IMG/VR virus record: IMGVR_UViG_3300001097_000097
Location: 1 to 20,566 of that record
Source of the DNA: a virus
Reading direction: 5' to 3' (one strand)
DNA: 20,566 nt
Position numbers and translations under genes: made by a program. Every line of letters begins with the position of its first letter. Within the stretch, counting starts at the first letter, position 1. The notes under the pieces were generated by a model that did not search any database, had not been told where the DNA came from, and saw only the letters and a list, made by a program, of their open reading frames with translations. Below, piece by piece: positions 1 through 7,610 of the stretch.

Positions 1-14
1 ATATTATCTATCAT
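1..14 (-). CDS. 5' end of a further leftward gene (truncated by window edge)
   Basis: On the minus strand the TGA stop of the preceding gene overlaps an ATG at 12-14 in an ATGA junction, the same coupling used at other junctions of this operon. Only about four codons (M-I-D-N) are visible, so neither the gene nor its function can be confirmed; it is inferred from the overlap pattern alone. Confidence 0.3.
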
Positions 15-199
15 GATTTCACCATATATAAAGTACCAGCATCTTTAGTGGTAACAGCATCATACTCGGCTTGTGTGCCTGTCCATACCTTTAAAACACC
101 TCCGCTGTTTTGGTCTATAATAGCAGTATTATCTTTGATAGCTTTCCCTATAGAGGTACCCATCGTATCTATTTGAGTTTTAGTATAAACAACAGTCAT
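11..199 (-). CDS. Small fibre/adaptor-like structural protein
   Basis: This 62-residue protein probably belongs to the tail tip or fibre apparatus. Its first ~23 residues are clearly related to the start of the neighbouring gene at 201-680: both read M-x-x-x-YTK-x-Q-x-D-x-MGT-x-IG-x-x-IKD. The C-terminal part has WTGTQAEYDAV and ends in LYMVKS, a type of ending I associate with short phage fibre proteins. The start at 199 is chosen because it aligns the two paralogous N-termini; an ATG at 217 would add six residues and overlap the upstream gene. A GGAG lies 12 bases upstream, a rather long spacing, so coupling with the previous gene may matter. The exact role is unknown. Confidence 0.6.
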   Translation of the reverse strand: MTVVYTKTQIDTMGTSIGKAIKDNTAIIDQNSGGVLKVWTGTQAEYDAVTTKDAGTLYMVKS

Positions 200-200
200 A

Positions 201-680
201 TTACGCGAGCGCTCCATATAATGCAGCAGTAAAATCAGTTACCCCAGTAGCCTCAATAAGACCATTAAGTTTAGTTTGTTGACTGTCAGTAAAAACGTTT
301 GTATTAGCATTACTTTCATACTTAGTCTTAATGCTCGCTGCCGTATCGCCTGCAATTTCAGAGTTAGATTTTATAAACACGTTATCATTAACATCATAAA
401 TCCATAATTCAACATCACTACCAACACCAGCATCAACGTGAGCGTATGAACCAGTAGATGCTGATACTACGGGAATAGCAGTAGATGTTGTGTACGTGCC
501 CATAAACTTTGATGATTCTAGGCCAGACAGTTTAGTGCGTTCAGCGTCTGTTAGTATGTTTCTATCAAATAACGCATCAATAGCAGTAGCTATTGATGCT
601 GGATTTGTAGCGTCTTTAATACGACCGCCAATGACCGTACCCATCGCATCTTGTTGGCTTTTGGTGTAAAACAGCGACAT
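201..680 (-). CDS. Tail fibre or baseplate-associated structural protein
   Basis: A 159-residue protein with the same N-terminal module as the following gene (YTKSQQDAMGTVIGGRIKD, about residues 5-23). It contains two copies of a short fibre-type repeat, LTDAERTKLSGLE (~43-55) and FTDSQQTKLNGLI (~130-142), which flank a Thr/Ser/Val-rich stretch likely to form beta structure. Such repeats are common in trimeric phage fibres. The protein is short for a complete receptor-binding fibre, so it may be an adaptor or short spike. It has a good ribosome site (AGAGGA a few bases before the ATG) and sits at the distal end of the leftward structural operon. The role is inferred from repeats and context. 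Confidence 0.6.
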   Translation of the reverse strand: MSLFYTKSQQDAMGTVIGGRIKDATNPASIATAIDALFDRNILTDAERTKLSGLESSKFMGTYTTSTAIPVVSASTGSYAHVDAGVGSDVELWIYDVNDNVFIKSNSEIAGDTAASIKTKYESNANTNVFTDSQQTKLNGLIEATGVTDFTAALYGALA

Positions 681-693
681 ATATCCTCTCTTA

Positions 694-987
694 TTATAGT
701 TTATTAATAGCTGAATCTAATGCTGATGTGAAACTCAATATATCATCAGGTTTTTCTATTTCTGCATATAATCCGTCTATTTGTTGTTTTATTACATTGT
801 TAATATCACTTGATATTAATATGTCAGAATTTGAAAATGTTTTTTGGTGTATTTCATTTATAGCTGATACCAAATCTATTTTCTCATTAGTATTTAGTAT
901 CGACACGTCACCTACATTTGATACAATATCACCAATGTCGGCACCTATCAGGTTTGCTAACTCAATTACCCGCTCGTTGAATGTCAT
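694..987 (-). CDS. Small fibre-like structural protein, unknown function
   Basis: A 97-residue protein starting MTFNERVIELANLIGADIGDI, followed by VGDVSILNTNEKIDLVSAINEI. Heptad-like spacing and the pattern 'IGADI...GD...L.T..K..LV.AINE' resemble coiled-coil segments of phage tail fibres. Its C-terminus (FTSALDSAINKL) loosely resembles that of the next gene (FTAALYGALA). The ATG follows the stop codon of the upstream gene with no gap, so it is probably translationally coupled. There is no enzymatic motif. A structural role in the tail is inferred from sequence style and operon position only. Confidence 0.55.
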   Translation of the reverse strand: MTFNERVIELANLIGADIGDIVSNVGDVSILNTNEKIDLVSAINEIHQKTFSNSDILISSDINNVIKQQIDGLYAEIEKPDDILSFTSALDSAINKL

Positions 988-1581
988 TTACGTTACACCT
1001 TTTGCTATTTTATAGTATGATGTATAATCAACATCTTCTACTGTTTCTACTGTCGTTGTATTTACAAAGTCTGCCGATAAATCATAACTGTCGTCTAATA
1101 TCATTTCGATAACAGGGAATGATAACTCAATAGAGTGTGCAAGTGTTTTTTGTGACGATAATACACCGTTTGTCAAGTACACATTCTTACCACTCAATAA
1201 CAAAATGTCAATAATTTTTTCGTATAATGACACGATTGTTTTATCATGTACCCCGAATAATTCTGTTAGTGTAATATCACGTGATAACTTGTGTTTTGCA
1301 ATGTTTGGTGTTAATGTTTGTATATCCTTGTTATTGGTTAATGCAAGATATAAGTGTTCCGCACTAAAATAATCATACATTGTAATATTGTAGCTATCAT
1401 TACGTTTTAACAGTTGTGGTTTAAGCCATGATATTTTATATAAATCACCATCCTTATAAACATGAAATCCTTTGCGCTTATAATATGTTTTACTTGCGTT
1501 TGATATGGACAAAACATTTATTGAGAACTTGTATTGCTCAAATGCCGTATATATTAATTCATCGAATTCATTAACTTTCAT
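988..1581 (-). CDS. Unknown structural-operon protein
   Basis: A 197-residue protein that I do not recognise. It is rich in Tyr, Leu, Ile and Asn, with a predicted mixed alpha/beta composition, no signal peptide, no clear membrane segment and no metal-binding motif. It overlaps the end of the gp15-like gene by four bases (ATGA), so the two are probably coupled. In T4 the genes around gp14 and gp15 encode neck and tail-completion proteins, so a head-tail joining or tail-completion role is possible, but I see no residue-level match to T4 gp13, gp16, gp25 or gp53. Confidence 0.6.
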   Translation of the reverse strand: MKVNEFDELIYTAFEQYKFSINVLSISNASKTYYKRKGFHVYKDGDLYKISWLKPQLLKRNDSYNITMYDYFSAEHLYLALTNNKDIQTLTPNIAKHKLSRDITLTELFGVHDKTIVSLYEKIIDILLLSGKNVYLTNGVLSSQKTLAHSIELSFPVIEMILDDSYDLSADFVNTTTVETVEDVDYTSYYKIAKGVT

Positions 1582-2291
1582 GAACCTGCTCCATTGTCAA
1601 TTGTTAACGAACCGTCTGTTAATGCGGTATATCTATTAAACAGTTCTCGTTCGTCATCGCTGTCACCATTAAGGACATCAACAACGGATTTACGTATAAC
1701 CTCAGAGCGGTCAACATGTCTATACAAGTAGGTTTTAACTGTAAAGCTTAGCTGCCACATGATATGTCTAACGTCATCAAATTCACCATCATATTCGACA
1801 GAAAAACTCGCACTTGTTAAATCAACAATTAAATTATTTTCAATGTTAAGACCTGGTATGTCTTGCACTTTGATAGTTAATCCTGGTGCGAAGTTCGGAA
1901 GTATTTGTTCTGCTATTTTAAAACTATCGTCTAGTTGCTTAGTTGCAAAATAAACCTCAAACATAACATCATACGGCACCCTGTTATACATATACTGACC
2001 CGACTCTAAATTGGTATCGTCACGTATTTTATGCATTTGGTTTTTGTTTCTTTCTGGTGCGTAGTTGAGCGCTATTATCTCATATCCCAATACAGGATAT
2101 GAAATACCTTTAAGCGGTGCGGTTTTATCAGGATGACTTGCTAACACTTCAACAAACTTTTCTTTCTGTGCATAGTGGACTGGTACACGCACTGTTTTCC
2201 CACTGTCAAGTGTGATATTAATACCATCAAACATAGTACCAAACGCTACAATCAACCTCCTAAATGTCCCGTGGTAATAATTGTTAAACAT
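1578..2291 (-). CDS. T4 gp15-like tail terminator / sheath-stabilising protein
   Basis: This 237-residue protein resembles T4 gp15, the ring protein that caps the tail tube and sheath and connects them to the neck. Features recalled from gp15 and visible here: the start MFNNYYHGTFRR (T4: MFGYFYNSSFRR), the segment VPVHYAQKEKFVE (T4: VPITYASKEHFMM), the central YDVMFEVYFATKQLDDSFKI, EQILPNFAPG (T4: EQILPYFQPH) and a late ...IMWQLSFTVKTYLY segment matching T4 'RIEWSLTFEVNGWMY'. Length is close to the family (T4 ~272). It starts inside the stop of the gp14-like gene (TAATG overlap), the same 14-15 order as in T4. Assignment is by remembered similarity, not a search. Confidence 0.85.
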   Translation of the reverse strand: MFNNYYHGTFRRLIVAFGTMFDGINITLDSGKTVRVPVHYAQKEKFVEVLASHPDKTAPLKGISYPVLGYEIIALNYAPERNKNQMHKIRDDTNLESGQYMYNRVPYDVMFEVYFATKQLDDSFKIAEQILPNFAPGLTIKVQDIPGLNIENNLIVDLTSASFSVEYDGEFDDVRHIMWQLSFTVKTYLYRHVDRSEVIRKSVVDVLNGDSDDERELFNRYTALTDGSLTIDNGAGS

Positions 2292-2932
2292 TAAATTTCT
2301 CCAAATGGGTTATTACTAGGTATAACAATGTCGTCCATTTCTGTTCCAATTACGTCATTAATTTCTGTCTTATGCGCATTATCATTTAAAAAGTCGTTCA
2401 TATTATCGTTATCAGTATCAAAGTCATCATGACTAGGGCTGTAAATTTGACAGCCTACTGTGTACACGTAATTCTTACCAAACTCAAAACGGTTCTCATT
2501 GCCAACCTTAACGCTTGTTATCTCATAAATGGTATTGATATAACTATTATTTAATACGCGAGAATCACCAATATAAACCAAGTCACCCTCACGTGGTCTT
2601 AACAGCGTATCATCATATATAGAAACGGTAGAGTCCCATGATTCCATTGATACAACTAATTCTAATGCACTGTCAACTAACCACCCGAACTTACTCATAC
2701 TGAAATTATTGTTTGTGCCAATACCACCATCAGGCGCATACATTTCTATTGTATGCGTATTCTTAAACGTGCTAAATTTTGGTTCACGTAAAATTTCATC
2801 AAGCTCTGGTATATCACGTTTAATGTACAAAACATCTGTACCATGTATTTTTATTGATTCTGTCATTAGCGATTGAAATAAATCCTGTTCAACTATATTA
2901 GACGTAGTATTGAAGTATTTGTTAGTAGCCAT
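2291..2932 (-). CDS. T4 gp14-like neck protein
   Basis: A 213-residue protein resembling T4 gp14, which with gp13 forms the neck between head and tail. Matching features: an early LFQSLMTESIKIHGTDVLYIKRD (T4: [23 protein letters not shown]), SKFGWLVD, the PREGDLVYIGD segment (T4: PKEGDLIYFPMD) followed by INTIYEITSV, and a C-terminus containing NPFGEI (T4: NPFDNDFMD). The acidic Asp/Asn-rich stretch near residues 170-195 is also gp14-like. Its ATG follows a 22-base gap after the tape-measure-like gene, with an AGAGA ribosome site. It is followed directly by the gp15 homologue, which supports the call. Confidence 0.82.
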   Translation of the reverse strand: MATNKYFNTTSNIVEQDLFQSLMTESIKIHGTDVLYIKRDIPELDEILREPKFSTFKNTHTIEMYAPDGGIGTNNNFSMSKFGWLVDSALELVVSMESWDSTVSIYDDTLLRPREGDLVYIGDSRVLNNSYINTIYEITSVKVGNENRFEFGKNYVYTVGCQIYSPSHDDFDTDNDNMNDFLNDNAHKTEINDVIGTEMDDIVIPSNNPFGEI

Positions 2933-2954
2933 ATTATATTCTCTTTTTATTATA

Positions 2955-5900
2955 TTACATACTGCTCTTTAAATAATCCTTTGCAATTTCTCTAATAATA
3001 CTATCATTGTTTCTAACTGATATTGGGAGTACTGCGCCTTCACTGCTACCCGATGAAACTGTATGCGATTGTGCTGGTGGTGTGACAATAGATTGTTCCG
3101 CTTGTCTACTTGATTGCATTCTAACTCTATTATCAAAATTATTTTCTGTAATTTTACCTAAGCCTTCTTGCATGAACTTATCAGACGGTAATACGTCTTT
3201 TAATAACTCGTCATAGTTTTTATTTTTCAAATTTTTATAAATGCTACTGATACTACTATGATTATTAATGCCTGTTATGTCATTTACGCTTATGTCATTT
3301 GAACTTTGTTGTCTATTTGTACCAGTACGGCTAAACCCACCTGGACCATAACCTGCATATTCCTTGTCTATAACACCTTTAACGATTTTACCCATTTTCT
3401 TATTACCAGTTACTTCTCCTAAAACTCCACCATAGTCCTCGTCTTGTGCACCTTTAGCGATTTTACCTAGTTGCTCATTACCAGTAACAGCACCAAGTAT
3501 ACCAGCATAGTCTTTGTTTTCTATCATGCCAGATATATTACCAAATCCAGGTAAAACATCTTCTAATATAGTACCAAAATTACCGCCAAACAAGCGCTCC
3601 CACCATTTTTGTTTGCCGCTACCGCCAAACCCAGTAGTACCTGAAATACCACTCGTGTCGCCAAGCTGCCTATCAGGATTCTTAGTAAAGCCAGGTGTTT
3701 TGTTAATACCACTAGAATCGGCTTGCTGTCTATCCTTATTGCCTCCTAGTATACGCTTTAAATTATCAGACATTGTACCGTTTTTATTTGGACCATTACC
3801 AAAATCTGTTAGTACATATTCATCCTTGCCTGTGTATTCACCTAATGATGGTATGGGAGCGCTTTCTTTTTTGGGTGGTATGTAATCTTCTCCACCTTTG
3901 ATAAATTCACGCAAACCATCAAGTTTATCACTAGTAAAAACACTAGACATCATATGACCGATTTTCTCAGACATTGACATTTCTGGAGCCGGCTCCGGCA
4001 TTGTTGGGGTGCTGTTATCACCTGTTAATGCACTTGTACCTGTACTTCCGCCACTTCCGTACCTAAACGTTTTAACCCATTCGTACTTGTCAAGTGTATA
4101 ACGTCTACCTTGTTTGTGGTCTGAATACCATGTACCGTTCGCGAAAATTTGTATATGTCCCGCATGACTACTACCTTGGCTTTTACGTGGACCTAGTACA
4201 TCAACGTCACCATTTTGTGAAGTTTCTTTTGGGCTTATTTCTTTAAAACCACGTTGCATTAAAGCAGGCACTGCTTGTTTGGCTTTTGCAATACCAGATG
4301 CACCCCATGTCCTAGCATCATTTGAAGTTGATTTTGTAGTTGGAAATCCTGCTATACCAGCGCGTCCTAAAATAAACCAAACCGCACGTGCACACAATCC
4401 AAAATCAGACTCTTTTTGATTGCCAATCATACCTTCAGCAGATGCCGCGATTTTATCACCGTCTAATACAGGAGTTGCATAGTCAGGCATACCCATATCA
4501 TTTTTATAAGACGAATCACCTTGCGTTTTTTTGAGCAATACACCCTGCCCACTCATATTAGTGGTTTGACGAGTTTGACCGGCACGCATGACACCACCAG
4601 CTTCTAAGTTTCTTTGTTTCTTATTAGGTACTGATGTTGGTTTGTTGTTCTTGCCTGTAATTTTATTGTACGCATCTTTGGCTAGTGCATATGGTGCTTG
4701 AGATGCAATTTTTACAATGCCACTAGTTGAACCAAAGTTATTAGATAAACCACTAGATGACGTTTCATAATCCTCGATTGGTATGTTATAAGCGTCTGCT
4801 ATTGACGTGTTCCTAGTATTAGGTGAAAACCAGTTACCCATTCTACCCATAGTAGGTTTACTACTAGTGGGCATTTTAATTTTAAAACCACCACTGTTTC
4901 CGCCACTTCTCATAACACCAGAACCGGTATCCATGGTAGGATTCTTTGGCATCATAACACCAGAACTATCTATGCTGGTGTTAGATGACACTTTTGGTTT
5001 TGAACTTTTTTCTTTACCATTCACTACTGTTTTAAGCATAGCCATAGGCGATACCATTTTAGCAATAGAACCTGCTTTCTGTAATGTTGTGCCACCATTT
5101 ATTTCTGTTGCAAACGACTCACCATCTGCAATATGACCGCGCATTTTATTATACGCTTGCTTAACAGTAACATTACCACCTTCATATAATGCTGGATTAT
5201 TACTAATTTCTTTGGGTGTTAAAACAGTGGATACTTTAGCATTGGGATTGTTTTTTAATTTTTCCAAAAACTCAGGGCCACGACCGGCACCTAAATTGTG
5301 CATAGCATAAACGTCTGCACCTCTATCACCGCCACTTATTTTTGCTGATGCTGTCATGTTGTCTTTTGTTAGTGCTGCCAGTGCCATTGATTGTACACTT
5401 TGACTTCTTCTAAGCGCATCCATTTCACGCTCTGATAAATTAGACCCGATGCCCATTTCTTTACCGTGTTTTCTGAGCGTACCGTACCATGTTTTATCAA
5501 CAAATTGCCCTAAGCCGTGCGCAGATGATAAAGCATTTTTGCCAGCGCCTTTGTTATAAACAGTGTTACGTGAAGCATTAGAACTTACAGGGGCTGCCGA
5601 CGTACTAAATGACCTACCAGACTCAAAATATGCAATCTTAGCCAATAGACCTGCATCAACGCCAAATTTAGTAGCAGCAGATTTTAAGTCGCCTTTTACT
5701 TTGCCAAAGTTTTCTTTAGCTGACGCGCTTGGTTTTGTATTTGAACTAGGTATATCATTATTGTCATTTCCGCCGCCAATCCAAGCTGGTAACATACTCT
5801 TTATTTTATTAATAACAGCAGTTAATGGACTTGACGCAAATGCAACCATTGACGCGACACTGCCTTTGATTGTGTTTAATATTTTAGGTCCATAATCGCC

Positions 5901-6890
5901 TAACATATCCATCATTGATTTTATACCACCACCAATGTCTTTAAACATTTTTGGCATAAAGCCTTTGATACTATCAAGCATTTCATCGGTGCCTTCTAGC
6001 AACTTTTCCTTTGTCTTTGTGGTCATGTCTGATAAATTATCAGTGAACTTATTAAATGATAACCTTTGTTTTTGCGTGGTTTTAACAGCGTTATCATTAA
6101 CAGCATCTATACCCTTGCGGGTTGACCTAATAGTTTTTTCGCTTTCCGCATTGGCCTTCTTGCTCGTATCACGTGCAACTAAACCCGCTTGTATTGCTAA
6201 TGCCGCGGCTGTACCGAGTCCTGGTACTGTACTAGCTATGCCACTAACCGCTTCAGCTAGTGCACCAACATAATCTCCCTGTGAAGCGCGCTTAGCAGCG
6301 AATGCTCCACCAACAGCCAAACCAATACCAGGTATCAGCTTACTACCCATTTTAGCAGCACCTTTACCAACAGCTTTCAAACCAGTAACGGATGCGACTT
6401 TTTTAGCAATTGCTGTAACACCAGTAGCACCAGCGACTTTGGCAACACCAGCAACCATAGCTTTAGTCCCAGCACTCGCCAACGCTTTAGTCGCGCCTGC
6501 TACAGCACCTGTCGCACCGGTCATTTTTCCCATCATGGGTGCAAGTAATAATCCCAATCCAGCTAGTAGTCCACTTAATATACCACCAGACTTTTCCTCA
6601 TTGCCAAGTTTATGTATAAGTTCTTCTGTGTTACCGTTAATTGAGCTTAGTAATGAAAGCGCTTTCTGTTCAAAGTTATTTTCATTATTTTTAGCTACTG
6701 CCGCAGCTTGCGCACTAGCATTACCCTTTTTTAATTTAGTGTATAATCCTTTAGCGCGTTCAGCATTACTGGCACGTTCAGAATCTTTAGATTCAAAACT
6801 ATCCTTAACTTTTTGCTTCGTTATGTCTTTAGCTTTATTTTTTGCGGCACCTGTTGCTTTTGATGCAACTGCTCTTATTATTGGTAACAT
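2955..6890 (-). CDS. Giant tape-measure-like tail protein with two muralytic domains
   Basis: A 1311-residue protein, probably the tail tape measure and/or tail lysin. In order: a charged coiled-coil N-terminus (1-100), an Ala/Gly-rich hydrophobic stretch (~101-240) as found in tape measures, a lytic-transglycosylase-like domain (~400-600) with candidate catalytic Glu423 in AYFESGRSF followed by SSAHGLGQFVDKTWYG, a low-complexity Gly/Ser/Asn linker, and a CHAP/NlpC-like cysteine peptidase or amidase domain (~815-945) with Cys833 in FGLCARAV and His909/His912 in SSHAGHIQIF. Further low-complexity sequence with short repeats (~1054-1181) precedes the C-terminus. It sits after the gp26-like protein and its frameshift partner, where a tape measure is expected, and would help the tube cross the periplasm. 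T4 gp29 is only 590 residues and has no such domains. Confidence 0.8.
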   Translation of the reverse strand: MLPIIRAVASKATGAAKNKAKDITKQKVKDSFESKDSERASNAERAKGLYTKLKKGNASAQAAAVAKNNENNFEQKALSLLSSINGNTEELIHKLGNEEKSGGILSGLLAGLGLLLAPMMGKMTGATGAVAGATKALASAGTKAMVAGVAKVAGATGVTAIAKKVASVTGLKAVGKGAAKMGSKLIPGIGLAVGGAFAAKRASQGDYVGALAEAVSGIASTVPGLGTAAALAIQAGLVARDTSKKANAESEKTIRSTRKGIDAVNDNAVKTTQKQRLSFNKFTDNLSDMTTKTKEKLLEGTDEMLDSIKGFMPKMFKDIGGGIKSMMDMLGDYGPKILNTIKGSVASMVAFASSPLTAVINKIKSMLPAWIGGGNDNNDIPSSNTKPSASAKENFGKVKGDLKSAATKFGVDAGLLAKIAYFESGRSFSTSAAPVSSNASRNTVYNKGAGKNALSSAHGLGQFVDKTWYGTLRKHGKEMGIGSNLSEREMDALRRSQSVQSMALAALTKDNMTASAKISGGDRGADVYAMHNLGAGRGPEFLEKLKNNPNAKVSTVLTPKEISNNPALYEGGNVTVKQAYNKMRGHIADGESFATEINGGTTLQKAGSIAKMVSPMAMLKTVVNGKEKSSKPKVSSNTSIDSSGVMMPKNPTMDTGSGVMRSGGNSGGFKIKMPTSSKPTMGRMGNWFSPNTRNTSIADAYNIPIEDYETSSSGLSNNFGSTSGIVKIASQAPYALAKDAYNKITGKNNKPTSVPNKKQRNLEAGGVMRAGQTRQTTNMSGQGVLLKKTQGDSSYKNDMGMPDYATPVLDGDKIAASAEGMIGNQKESDFGLCARAVWFILGRAGIAGFPTTKSTSNDARTWGASGIAKAKQAVPALMQRGFKEISPKETSQNGDVDVLGPRKSQGSSHAGHIQIFANGTWYSDHKQGRRYTLDKYEWVKTFRYGSGGSTGTSALTGDNSTPTMPEPAPEMSMSEKIGHMMSSVFTSDKLDGLREFIKGGEDYIPPKKESAPIPSLGEYTGKDEYVLTDFGNGPNKNGTMSDNLKRILGGNKDRQQADSSGINKTPGFTKNPDRQLGDTSGISGTTGFGGSGKQKWWERLFGGNFGTILEDVLPGFGNISGMIENKDYAGILGAVTGNEQLGKIAKGAQDEDYGGVLGEVTGNKKMGKIVKGVIDKEYAGYGPGGFSRTGTNRQQSSNDISVNDITGINNHSSISSIYKNLKNKNYDELLKDVLPSDKFMQEGLGKITENNFDNRVRMQSSRQAEQSIVTPPAQSHTVSSGSSEGAVLPISVRNNDSIIREIAKDYLKSSM
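3350..3530 (-). repeat. Imperfect tandem repeat inside the tape-measure-like gene
   Basis: Around residues 1121-1181 the protein has about two and a half copies of a ~24-residue unit: KDYAGILGAVTGNEQLGKIA, then EDYGGVLGEVTGNKKMGKIV, then KEYAGYGPGG. The DNA copies are diverged, so this is an old repeat. A second, shorter repeat lies just before it (3640-3730): DRQQADSSGINKTPGF and DRQLGDTSGISGTTGF. Such units are often flexible or structural spacers. Confidence 0.7.
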
Positions 6891-6897
6891 AGTATCA

Positions 6898-7449
6898 TCA
6901 TTTCTTTAAGGCCTCTATGCTAGTATTTAGCTGCAATATTTTCTTTTCTAATGTCTCAATATACTTATGCTCCTTAATAGCGTCTCTTTCAGCTGTTTTA
7001 ATGCGCATGATAATGCTTGTATATTCTTTCTTAATTGTGTCAAACCCTTCAATGTCTTTATTAAGCCCTTTGAATACTTTCTTAAAAGACCCAAAAACAT
7101 TAGTCATTTCATGGTCTGTTCTAAAAACAACTGACGTAGTAAAGGCACTAAAATCATTTTCAATAGAAACCTTTACATTTAATTCGTCAGCAACCATGAT
7201 TAATTCCTCATAAAGATTAACGTATTCGCGCATTTTAGTACGCGCGTCACGTTTATCAGTACGCGCTCGTCGTATACCACCTGATAATCGAGTGTAGTCG
7301 GTTACTTTCTTTTTCTTATCACGAGACACATCCTTCATTTTAGACAAGTCTAGTGATGCTACTGAATCTGCCAACTTATCAATGGCACCCATGTTTCCGT
7401 TGTTAGCCGCCTTGATAAGCGCGGATGCTGATTTACCTAATATACTCAT
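6898..7449 (-). CDS. Coiled-coil tail protein, unknown function
   Basis: A 183-residue, strongly charged protein. Residues ~40-80 are Lys/Arg/Asp-rich (DVSRDKKKKV, RARTDKRDARTK) and the C-terminal third (~135-183) is a likely coiled coil ending IETLEKKILQLNTSIEALKK. No enzymatic motif or signal peptide is visible. It starts in an ATGA overlap with the small frameshift-partner gene and ends eight bases before the tape-measure start, so it lies between a tail chaperone and a tape measure. In T4 the corresponding place (between 51 and 29) holds hub genes 27 and 28; I see no residue match to either. Confidence 0.65.
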   Translation of the reverse strand: MSILGKSASALIKAANNGNMGAIDKLADSVASLDLSKMKDVSRDKKKKVTDYTRLSGGIRRARTDKRDARTKMREYVNLYEELIMVADELNVKVSIENDFSAFTTSVVFRTDHEMTNVFGSFKKVFKGLNKDIEGFDTIKKEYTSIIMRIKTAERDAIKEHKYIETLEKKILQLNTSIEALKK

Positions 7450-7610
7450 ATTTTTTCACTCTCTTCTTGTACGTCACGTGCTAAAAGCAGTTTTATTAAA
7501 TTAAATTCAAATGGTGCTAGTTGCAACATGTCAGCCATCGGTAAATTAAAGTCCTTGCTGGCATCTTTTAAGTCTGTTATAAACTGTATAAACATGCCAG
7601 GCACGTACAT
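7446..7610 (-). CDS. Second tail assembly chaperone frame (54 aa; likely also made as -1 frameshift extension)
   Basis: A short ORF: MYVPGMFIQFITDLKDAS..., 54 residues, ending in ARDVQEESEKI. Its ATG overlaps the stop of the gp26-like gene (TAATG) and its stop overlaps the next start (ATGA), so all three genes are coupled. The -1 frame is open through the end of the gp26-like gene, and a T_TTT_TTC heptamer lies just before that stop, so a ribosomal slip would give a ~342-residue fusion. The mix of hydrophobic residues with an acidic C-terminus (LAPFEFNLIKLLLARDVQEE) resembles the frameshifted extension of tail assembly chaperones such as lambda GT. T4 also has a small gene, 51, after gene 26. 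Function is inferred from arrangement. Confidence 0.75.
   Translation of the reverse strand: MYVPGMFIQFITDLKDASKDFNLPMADMLQLAPFEFNLIKLLLARDVQEESEKI

Noticed and set aside
3514-6909. Several plus-strand open frames of 69-156 codons opposite the tape-measure-like gene
   Set aside because: They are antisense shadows of a long, well supported gene, have low-complexity hydrophobic translations and lack ribosome sites.
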